Shown here: in pieces, positions 46,048 to 55,200 of the stretch | How the letters are laid out: each line of letters starts with the position of its first letter | Position numbering within the stretch: the first letter of the stretch is position 1 | DNA from: Ancylostoma caninum | Taxonomy: Eukaryota > Nematoda > Chromadorea > Rhabditida > Ancylostomatidae | Direction: 5' to 3' | Length of the DNA: 64,000 nt | Assembly (NCBI GenBank): GCA_037903475.1 | Contig: JBAJFG010000066.1 | Coordinates: 597,601-661,600 of the forward strand | Notes under the pieces: model-generated | What the model saw: the letters and a program-made list of their open reading frames with translations, nothing else | The model's database searches: none | What the model was told of the DNA's origin: nothing | Program-made: the position numbers and the translations under genes

Positions 46048-46514
46048 TATGTTGTCATGAATGGAAGTTCTTCGATGATTGCCATCAGTTTTGAGTCGCA
46101 AACCCCAGGAAGATCTATGCGGCATTTCTTACTTTCGAACCAAGACCCACCACGTCGAAAGAATCCGGAGGCAGCTTCGCGGCACGCGTTTGCTCGCACT
46201 TCCTCAGCCAAAACTATGGTAGTATTTCGAGCGATTCTTGCCGCGATGCCGCCATGTTTTACCTCGCTGAAGTGAGCTTGGTAAAAAATTTGTTTAGGCG
46301 TCTTTCGTTCCAAAACTAAAAATTCCCCGAAAACGTGAATTCCGTTCAAAATGCACAAAATGCATAAGATATTTGAAGAAGCCATAAAATTTGTTATGAA
46401 ACCGTATACAACTTCCCATAGCGGTGATAAAAAATACCGGAAGTTTTCTGCACCAAAGATGAAGCAACGAAAAACGCGCATTAGTTTTGCATCAACCTAA
46501 TAGTTATTCCATGA

Positions 46515-46690
46515 ATGGTACGTCAGTAAGTACAGGTATTGTCTTTTAACCTTTTAAATTTGATTTCAACAGAATAGGAGGAATAGAAAACAAAAGTGCA
46601 AAGCAGGTGCTCATGACGGGGTCCAAACCCTCAACACCTCAGCCGACAGTCCAGTATCCTTCCCACTCGGCTACGCCGTCACTGACGTAT
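46515..46690 (-). repeat. tRNA-derived SINE, minus-strand copy
   Basis: On the minus strand GGCGTAGCCGAGTGG (A box) and GAGGGTTTGGACCCC (B box) form the tRNA-like head, followed by the tail CACCTGCTTTGCACTTTTGT, then ATTCCTCCTATTCTGTTG and AATACCTGTACTTACTGACG. It is the inverted partner of 42600-42780, on the other side of the nested mariners. Confidence 0.65.
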
Positions 46691-46699
46691 GGCAGAAAC

Positions 46700-47581
46700 A
46701 TAACTGTATATACCATTTCACGAGCTTTTCGGAGAATCCTGAAAAATGGCCCCAAAGCTCGAAAATCCGGAACTTTGACGAAAATGGCAGCGGGATAGAG
46801 GCGAAAGTTGAGTATCTCCTAAAAGCTCAGGCGATGGGCTATTGTGTAAGGACCGTACTTTCCAGCCAGGCTGCTTCGCCTGAGCTCGGTAGGCGCGCAA
46901 AGTTGGCATAACATGAATTTTCTCCTGACTTCACGAGGATCTATAGCCTCGCGAAGAGAACTTTTCTCATGACATCATATACGATATAAGACTACTTAAA
47001 GAGTAGAACCTCCGAAATGCTTCAGATCAGTGGATGCTTCTTCCTGTAGCCAATGGCAGGGCGACAAGAATCAATATAGCGAAAAGTTCGTCAACTTTGG
47101 CGAAAATGGCAGGGGGATGCAGGTCATCTCGAGACTCCCATCTACGGAACTTACCACCCGCACGCGTCGCGTCGGCTGTTTCGCCTTTTCGGAACTTGGG
47201 AAGAAACATTCGGACACGCTTCAAAAGATGGCCCAACTCATTCTAGCACCTTATTAGGTACATTAGGTCAAAACTGATCTGTCCTTCTTAGGAAAAGACC
47301 AAAAACAGACGCTTTCCATAAATTGTCTCACCGCGGCCTGACGCGCGCGGATGGTAAGTGTCCGACAATCCGAGACTCCTACTCTGCACTGCCATAAAGA
47401 ACGAACGTCACCCTATAACCGCAGGACCATACTTTTTTTCCATACAATCCTTTCATCCATGACGGCCTCCTAACCGAACCCTACTTTTCCATTCTTCAGT
47501 ACTTCAGCAGAAAATCGACCCATGCCAGGAACAGACTTGTGAACACATGTTATGCACCATTTCACAGCTCATGCAACGGTG
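46700..47581. other. Intergenic, nothing recognised
   Basis: Short overlapping frames only. A GACGAAAATGGCAGSGGGAT word occurs twice (about 46776 and 47099). Confidence 0.35.
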
Positions 47582-47671
47582 CATTGAAAATCTATCCGCT
47601 TTACCCCATTGACGACCACACGCATTTTCGCGTGTGGTCGTCAATGGGGTAAAGCGGATAGATTTTCAATG
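47582..47671. repeat. Perfect inverted repeat, 42-bp arms
   Basis: Left arm 47582-47623 and right arm 47630-47671 are exact reverse complements around a 6-base spacer (ATTTTC). Immediately downstream a second hairpin with 11-bp arms (GTTGGTCCCAC and GTGGGACCAAC, about 47673-47705) follows. No target duplication is evident. Confidence 0.9.
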
Positions 47672-47705
47672 TGTTGGTCCCACGTGTCTGGCGAGTGGGA
47701 CCAAC

Positions 47706-48703
47706 GCCCCATTCGAGGGCGCCGCGCACGCATTATTCCACGCTCTTACGATAAGAAAATTGGGACCAGAATCGATAGTTAGGCAAAAATAATTTAAAAT
47801 CCAATTCTCTAAGGTTATTAGTATCATCGGACCAGAAAAAGGGAGAATCTGAACGGTTCTTGCTTCCTTTGAGGCCAAAACAAGTTCGCAAAAGGTAATT
47901 TGAGGGTTATAAGGAAGTGTCCTAGGAGTGTGCACGTTCGCATGGCTCTAGCTTGACGAGTAGGGAAATACTAAATGTAATGAAAGCGATTCTGTACGCG
48001 AAATTTAACTTTTGTACGGATTATTCCCCTGCACAACACAAGAAATCTAACACACTTCCTCAATTTCAAAGTCCCTTCCCTGTCATGGTATTTGCAACAA
48101 TAAAACACAAGTCTTTCGTGAACCACAAATATATGAGACGCTCCTCCAGAGTTTTGTGCTTATTTCATATAGAAATACTGCGAAATAGTTCAAAAATGAG
48201 GTTCAGAAGTTGATAACAAAAGCGCGGCTCACCGGTGAGCCACGCGGTCGTCAATGAGTTACGTTTGGAAGAGATGGAGACGAAAATTAATCGAGAATAA
48301 TCGAAGAAGTGCTACAGTTTTTAGCGCTTTGCCCCGCCCCTTCCCTCCCAAAGTGGTGGTCCCCCTGGGTCCAGCCCGAAAGTGAAGGTGTTCGGAGCAT
48401 GTGTTCGGGGTATTCCACCTATGGTCTAGGCTATGCGATCTGCTAGCTTAACAGCTTTATTTTTGTTTCTGAAAAATAACATGAAAGATCACCCCAAAAA
48501 AATTTCAAAAGGCGGAGCACTAGCTCTCACAGCTCTCAGTCTAGACCACGCTCGTCAGGAATTGCGAGAGCTGCACATCCACCAATTCCAAGACCTAGCT
48601 GCAGACATGCAGGAGGACGTCCAAGAGGTACTAGGAAGATTGCTAGTAACATCGATAGTCCCTAACACGATAACAGCTTACGATCCCCCGATTTCGGAGT
48701 TTC
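47706..48703. other. Intergenic, nothing recognised
   Basis: A plus-strand frame at 48433-48771 has a helical-looking stretch (DHARQELRELHIHQFQDLAA) but runs into the palindrome at 48704 and lacks splice framing. Confidence 0.3.
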
Positions 48704-48756
48704 GTTCATGGCAACTGCAAGGCCCAGAGTCTCTGGGCCTTGCAGTTGCCATGAAC
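48704..48756. repeat. Perfect inverted repeat, 26-bp arms
   Basis: Arms 48704-48729 and 48731-48756 are exact reverse complements around a single central T. A cruciform or RNA stem would have essentially no loop. Confidence 0.9.
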
Positions 48757-48901
48757 ATGCACGAGAAATGACCTCGACATCGCTGCAATTTTCCTCGCCA
48801 AAAAGAGCCAGTCCATCTCTTATAGAGGTCTTGCAACGTTTGCCGTCCCCTCCACCGCCGCATGAGTCGGCCTTAGTGGAAGCATGATGCGAAGGTATTA
48901 A

Positions 48902-49363
48902 AGGCAGCAGGAGCTGAAATTCTCGACTCTGAGCTGAGGTGCGGGTGGTGAAGTACAGACTCAGCACATCATAAATGTGAAACGAACACAGACAATGATG
49001 GCTTACCTGCAGAGAAAATGGAACATTCGTCGCGAACACGCCTGGCCGTGTTCGTATGCGGATGAGTTTCTCCGGCGCGGAAGCCATTACGGCGCGTGAT
49101 TTTGGCCGAGTCCCGCCATGAAACCCTGTGAATTGAATGCATTTCGTTTTCCATTTGCGCCAAACCACGCACCGCAATGGCTTTTGCGCCGGGGAAAACT
49201 CGTCCGCGCGCGAACACGGCTAGGCGTGTTCGCGACGAATGTTCCATTTTCCCTGCAGGTAAGCCATCATTGTCTGTGTTCGTTTCACATTTATGATGTG
49301 CTGAGTCTGTACTCCATCACCCACATCTCAGCTCGGAGTCGAGGATTTCAGCTCCTGCTGCCT
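48902..49363. mobile_element. Fold-back element with TTAA target site and AGGCAG ends, copy 2
   Basis: Termini AGGCAGCAGGAGCTGAAAT and, reverse-complemented, AGGCAGCAGGAGCTGAAAT lie inside TTAA on both sides (48898-48901, 49364-49367). The arms extend about 200 bp inward, with near-identical protein translations on opposite strands (for example GVFATNVPFSLQVSHHCLCS). Short internal palindromes (GAACACG...CGTGTTC) occur in each arm. It is 462 bp. The six-base terminus and TTAA site are shared with 37778-38184. Confidence 0.75.
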
Positions 49364-49504
49364 TTAAGAGCGGAGTTGAGGAGAGAGTGTGACCAAGAAG
49401 AGATGGCCTAGCCGCTGGAGTCTTCAAGATTCGGAATCACCCGGAGAGTGAGGCAAAACTAGCTTACGTACATAGGTTGATACATACGGTATGATATGTG
49501 TATA

Positions 49505-50791
49505 TACAGGGTGGCCGAAAAGTATGGGCGCCTCATTTGACGCTTTTGTTTCTTCTTTTGCAAGTTTCACCGCGTCTTAATTCTACACATATTTGACACC
49601 TTATCAAAGCCTCTTTCTTTTGACTTACCATTTACTTCGTTTTCTGAAGTCATGCGGGTGTGCCCGCATCGCGAATCCATCGTACGCCTCGCGCAGTCTG
49701 GAGAGTCAACTGCAGCGATTTCAAGAAAATTAAATACTCCTTTGCGAGCCGTGCAGAAGATAATCAAACTATGGAGAGACGTAGGAGATGTCAACATGGA
49801 GCGAAAACCGGGGCGTCCTCGAACGGTGAACACAAGGAGGGTACGAGGGATCATTAAAAAGAGGATCGACCGAAGTGATGGAGTCAGCTTGAACAAGATG
49901 GCAAGAAGTCTGGGTGTTGCTCGTTCGTCAGTTCAACTTATTGTCAAGAAGGAGCTGGGACTTCGAAGCTATCGCCTGTTCAAGGGACAGAAGCTAACCG
50001 ACTTCGCCAAAGCAAAGCGGCTTGAGAAATGTAAAGAGTTGTTGAAAATCTTCGAGGTGCGCCGCATCGAAGATGTGCTATGGACAGATGAGAAAATTTT
50101 TTCCATTGAAGTTGCGCACAACTCTCAAAACGATCGTCAACTCATCAGTCCGAGTCAGCGGTACTCTTCGGAAAGGAGGATTGTAACGAAGTCGTTGTTT
50201 CCCCGTGGCGTGATGGTTTGGGGAGGAATAACCTCAAAATCGAAGACGCCTCTTGTTTTCATCGACCAAAACGTTAGAATCGACGCCAAGTTCTACCAAG
50301 ATGAGATTCTTAGGAAAGTGCTTGTCCCCTGGAAACAGAAAAACCCCAATATGATTCTTCAGCAAGACTGGGCACCGGCTCACGGCGCTGAAACCACCAT
50401 TGCCTACCTGGAGGAGAATTTTCCCGGATTTCTCAACAAGAATCAGTGGCCATCCTGCAGCCCAGATTTAAACCCCATGGATTTCTCCGTGTGGGGGCTC
50501 TTGGAGGAGAAACTGAAGAATAAGAATATCACGAAAGTTGAGCAATTACGGCGTGAACTGGAACAAGCCTGGTCAGAAATTGGTGAGGACTACCTCCGGC
50601 GCACAGTGGTTTCCGTGAAGACAAGATTGAAAGCCTGCATCAAAGCCAAGGGGGGCCACTTTGAAAATTTTCTGTGATACTAATTTTTCATCTTGTTATG
50701 TATCATTTATGATAATAAAGAAAAAGTAATTGTAGCTAATAAAAGAAAAATATCGTTTTTTCTGACGCCCATACTTTTCGGCCACCCTGTA
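49505..50791 (+). mobile_element. Apparently intact maT (DD37D) transposon
   Basis: 24-bp perfect terminal inverted repeats (CAGGGTGGCCGAAAAGTATG then GGCG) at 49507-49530 and 50766-50789, with TA target duplications at 49505-49506 and 50790-50791. It is 1287 bp including the TAs and contains one uninterrupted transposase gene. Perfect ends and an intact gene suggest recent transposition. Confidence 0.92.
49652..50677 (+). CDS. maT-type (DD37D) Tc1/mariner transposase
   Basis: A 341-residue intact protein. It has two N-terminal helix-turn-helix units (about residues 9-42 and 77-107) separated by a basic GRPR-type linker (RKPGRPRTVNTRR, 51-63) that binds DNA and may act as a nuclear signal. 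The DDE/D catalytic core has Asp146 in LWTDEKIF, Asp239 in LQQDWAPAH and Asp277 in DLNPMDFSVW; 37 residues lie between the second and third Asp, the DD37D signature of the maT family common in nematodes. VMVWGGI (188-194) is the usual core strand. It cuts and pastes the element at TA sites in the nucleus. The ATG at 49652 lies about 145 bp inside the left terminal repeat, and the frame includes the complete first helix-turn-helix. No frameshift or stop seen. Confidence 0.92.
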   Translation: MRVCPHRESIVRLAQSGESTAAISRKLNTPLRAVQKIIKLWRDVGDVNMERKPGRPRTVNTRRVRGIIKKRIDRSDGVSLNKMARSLGVARSSVQLIVKKELGLRSYRLFKGQKLTDFAKAKRLEKCKELLKIFEVRRIEDVLWTDEKIFSIEVAHNSQNDRQLISPSQRYSSERRIVTKSLFPRGVMVWGGITSKSKTPLVFIDQNVRIDAKFYQDEILRKVLVPWKQKNPNMILQQDWAPAHGAETTIAYLEENFPGFLNKNQWPSCSPDLNPMDFSVWGLLEEKLKNKNITKVEQLRRELEQAWSEIGEDYLRRTVVSVKTRLKACIKAKGGHFENFL

Positions 50792-52210
50792 CATACATAT
50801 ACTACGCGAATGTATCCAAAAGTGATCCCTGATTGAAAACTACACTGCGCAACTCCATCTTGAACATTGGAAATTTCTTGGATTTTACACACGAAATTTC
50901 TCCAGATCCAGAAGAGATGAGCGGAGACTCGGTTATAGTAGGATAAAGGAGAAACAGCACTATGCCAGTATCTGCAAAACTTGTACCGGATTTAAAAGAA
51001 CAAGAAGAGAAATACATTTTGGAATTTTTTTTTTCAACTTTTGAGACGAAATTTCTCGAAAACTAGGGTGCATCCCGCGGAGATGTGATGTTTGTGGCAA
51101 ACAAAAGCGTCCGGTAAGTTTGAAAATATATACAGCTTCGGCGCTGGTTCCCTACAGTTTGCGTCGAAAAATCCCAAAAATTAAGTGCACGGCAGGATGA
51201 CAGAAAAATTGCAACCTTCAAACACAAACATAGTTTGGCACGCTAGATACGATAGTGTTGCTAGTCTTCGTAGAAAAAGGCTGCGTCTTTGGGCACACAC
51301 ATGAACTGCCAATTAGTAAGTGGGGTAAGGAAAATAATACTGGGGAGAAGAACGTAAATACATATCTTAAACGACAAAATGCTACTATAACAACGAATAC
51401 GATGAATGGTCACAACTCCATGATCTCCGAGTTTTTTTTTTTTTATTTTAAAAACCGTAGCCATAAAAAATAGTGTGTGTAGCTGCAGAAGGACTGCTTT
51501 ACTCCACGCACATAGCACAGAACGATTATTTTGTGGCAGTTTAGTGCGAACTGGTGGATCCTAGCACTCATCATCTGGACAGTGGTGGTCCCAAAAAGTT
51601 TCTGATATACACACACCTTGTTCACATGTTCATGAATCCAAAAACAATCCATTACACAACATTCATAAAGAATGGTCGTGAATACATACTGTACGTTATA
51701 TTTGACGATCAGTTCCGGCTCGCAAGTGCTGGTACTCTCTCTCTAGTTTCAGGTTCGAATTTTCAGCTGTTGTCAGCAGCACATTCGATTCTCCCCTGTC
51801 ATCTGTTCTTTCTCGCAGCTTTGTTGGAGATAAATTTGTACCGGTCACCAGTTTTTCTGCCACGGAGTGATGATAGGACTCACATTGCAGAACTCAGCAG
51901 AAGGTGACACAGTAAGGCTTGGAGGTTCCGACTCATTTCGTTTATTACTCCATGGAGTAACCCGTGGCTAAGTTTTGTCGAAAGTAGTTTCCCTAGAGCA
52001 TTTCGGGGAAAAGCGAAATGGTTCCAGAATTCTCCAACACGTTTTGCTGCAGAACAAACAGAATAGTTTCAGGTTCGAATTTGGCGGAGCCTTGGGAGCC
52101 TCTTTACCCCCCTCCACAGAATAGCGTTCGATTATCTCATACTCGGCCATTTCGTCTTAACGTTCCCAACGTCTTTATTGTACCTCTTGAAATTTCCGAC
52201 TTTTGTTAGC
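50792..52210. other. Upstream region of APC7 gene, nothing recognised
   Basis: No exon recognised. The region includes the likely promoter of the APC7 gene but I see no definable element. A GTTTCAGGTTCGAATTT word is repeated at about 51747 and 52066. Confidence 0.35.
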
Positions 52211-52214
52211 AGAG
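52200..52214 (+). promoter_or_regulatory. Candidate trans-splice acceptor of the APC7 gene
   Basis: CTTTTGTTAGCAG ends two bases before the ATG at 52215. An acceptor this close to the first codon, with no upstream coding exon, suggests spliced-leader addition. Confidence 0.4.
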
Positions 52215-55200
52215 ATGAAACTGTTCGAACACATCCAGACGCTGTACGAGCATGAACTCTACGAAGACCTTGTTTTTCTACATGAAATAATTCCACACTG
52301 TGACAGGTAATTGTTCTTGGTTTTATCTATAGTCGATCTCGGACGCATTATCCTTCGTTTAGTCTAAGTCCAAAGCATGAGGCCTTGATGGCTGTTTATG
52401 TTGCAGACGCTTATTTTGAGTTGGAGAAGTACTCATTGAGCTTATTGGTGAGTAACTAACTATCGAGCAATTATTCGCGTAGGACATTATTGATTTTCAT
52501 GTAGTTTCCCATCAAGTTGATCTCTGCAATGCTTTCTGCATTAAAACGTTTTTGTTTACAGAATTACTTCAAAGCACTACAGCTCTACCCAGAGGTATCA
52601 CGTTCCATTCACAATAAGGTGTGTGCTCTTCTTTTTTCTCTTTTTTTAACACGTAGTATTTGTTTATCTGTTTGTGGTTTGTGGTTACCTTTTACCTGTG
52701 CTGCCCGTACCTGGCAGTGATGCTTTTTTGAAGGTTTTTGCTACCGTTCTTTGTTTATCCATGCTCAGTGTACCATTCTATGCATACTGAGCGTCCATAA
52801 AACTGCGTCTTTAGCGGACGTGGGGCTTCGCGCGCTCAAACCGCAGTCGTGGTAGCAATTTATTCTTCTGATAGTTGCGTTTATTCCATTTGAAATTTTC
52901 TAGAAAACTAGCCAGAAACCCTATGATTTCCTCCTGCAACAGCGAATCCACCAGGCGCCACGCGCTACTCAAGTTCAATAAGGAAGTAGTTTCATCGACG
53001 CTCACTGCATTTATACGAAACCCCCGATGGAACCAGCGTTGGGAATTGAAGCACTCACACTTTGTATTTCAGCAGTTCTCTGACACGGAGGTGAGATTTC
53101 GATATCACAAATGTCTGATCAAAGAGAAGAAGTTCGAAGAAGCTCTAGGTTAGTAATTTTCTAAAAATTCTCATTTATTTTTCTTTCTCGTATCAAGCGT
53201 TTGCGTTTACAATGATTTCTAACCCATAAAAATAGTGAGAGGAAGAAGCTTTAATGGTGGCGTATGTTGGTCATTTGCGTTTACTGTGTTTGCAGTATAC
53301 TCACTAAACAGCATAGGGGCCTGCGAGTTTTGTTCAGCAGAATTCAAAATGCGGCTGTTGTGTAGCTATTCACAGACTGCTGGTACTATCTGTATTCTTT
53401 CACTAATAGATTGAAATGGGGGATTGTTGTGACAAAAGAAAACACGACAAGTGAACCATCGATTAGGATCTGCACCAGGGATGATCGGATTATCCGTATT
53501 CGGAAACCCGTTTAACCGTCAACAGTATGTTTTCACCTAGTATCCCTCGCGTATCAGGACATTTAGCGCCGGATAACGGTCCGGATAATGCAAAAATCGA
53601 TTGCTTCGCGCATCCTCTTAGACCGAGCCATCATTCATGAAAAAAGCCTTTTTTGTGGATTTTTTTTTCGAATTTTTGTTTGAATTCGAAAAAAATTCGA
53701 ATTCGTTTCACTTATTTCACGTGTTTTCCACCAAATTTTCTCTAGTGGTTTCGATTCCCAGAGTGAGGGAAGTGGAGATCATTCTGGCTGTTTGCTGTTA
53801 GTGGAAAAGAAAGTTGCTCAGGTCTGTTGTGTTGTCTGACATTCTTAGGTGAAATTTCAATACTGTTTTGTATTTGTGAGATCTTTACCAACAATGACTG
53901 GTACTACTCGAAAGCACCTTGCAAAATAACCTCATTGATTTGTGCACAGCTGCCCAGTAGGTAGTGGCTTTTCTATGCACATATTTTTCCTTGGCATCAC
54001 ACATCCTTCTTTGTTCTGTCCCTCTCATTTGTTTTTGAAAGACCCCACACTCTTCTTTGTATTCAGAAGCTGGTCCGTCCAGCTACGAGGTAAATATCCA
54101 GACGATGGGTGCATTCCTAGAAGTCTGTAAACCCGCCGTCAGCTGAATGGCCTAACTGATACGAAGATATATGAGCTCAGCAGATTGTCAAACACCAATT
54201 TCTTTCACTGGAGTTGTCACCTTTTCACAACCCTAGGTACCTATATTACATCTTGTCATAATGGAGGTATGTTCAGCATCTTTGTAACGACTTTGATGTA
54301 GTCAACATTAAGTAAGCGCACTAATTCCTCTGAATAACATTCGTATCATATTCATCTGTAGCTGTTATCGCTTCCAACACAAGGAGATGTCCTGCCTCAT
54401 GAATGCTTAGCCGTATCCGTTATCCGATCATTTTTGGCCTATCCGTTATCCTAACCGTTGTAAGGACCTTGGGAGATCTCGTATCCGCTCATCCTTGATC
54501 TGCACCCAGTGAACAGTGCGAGCCGTCCTGATCATGCGCATGTTCTTTTTTCCTTCGGTGTGGGAGAAATTGTTCGCATTTCTTTCTGTTTTAAGCTGTG
54601 CTGGCGAAAATACCTGGGCATCAGTACATTCCGAAAGTACGATACGCTATGGCAAAGTTACTTGCTGGTAAGGATCACAAGGGCGTGAACATGTCTATCA
54701 GCTACCTGCAGTGAGTTGGGCTTGTGTTGGTCTCGTTGAATTACAGATTTTATTCCTAATGATTCAAACCCTCATGATCACACGGGTCGTTTTAGAGACG
54801 TTTTTACCAATTGCAATAGTGCATTTGGATCACTGGCTACTGTACTGAGAAGCGGAACATCAACTGCAACAACTGTGGATACGGAAGCTATCGTTGAAAG
54901 CCTCGAGAGTTCAGGTGCTGCAAATCTGGCGACATGGCTTGAAGCACAGAAGCTACTGGGCGCTGGACAAGCTGAGCAAGCGTTAAAGATTATGTCGTTG
55001 CTGGGAACAAACAATCCCAAGTATGTGTATTAATCATTTCTTTTCTTTCCAAGTACAGTGAGCGTAGGCGGAGCTGAAGTATTGGCGAAGTTGAGCGTGC
55101 ACAGCAGCGCGACCACTAGGCTCGCTATCCTACGCTGTCGCCAGAGCTAATCGTAGCGATATTCATTGTTTTTGTCGTAAAATATTCATTGTTTTTGTCG

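Larger units (their letters stand above)
42811..46500 (-). mobile_element. Outer mariner of a nested insertion
   Basis: The terminal repeats (left TAGGTTGGTGCAAAAATAAT then GCGCG; right, reverse-complemented, TTAGGTTGATGCAAAACTAA then TGCGCG) resemble the cecropia/Hsmar1-type mariner end, with TA outside (42809-42810, 46501-46502). Subtracting the inner insertion leaves about 1.22 kb, a full mariner. The transposase is on the minus strand and broken: N-terminal remains at 46044-46481 and a C-terminal ENLDDFF-like motif (about 42990-43035) read across a frameshift. Confidence 0.78.

Noticed and set aside
46617..46680. Possible functional tRNA gene on the minus strand
   Set aside because: A and B boxes are present, but the cloverleaf stems do not pair well and the sequence continues into a tail shared with a second copy, so it is a SINE head.
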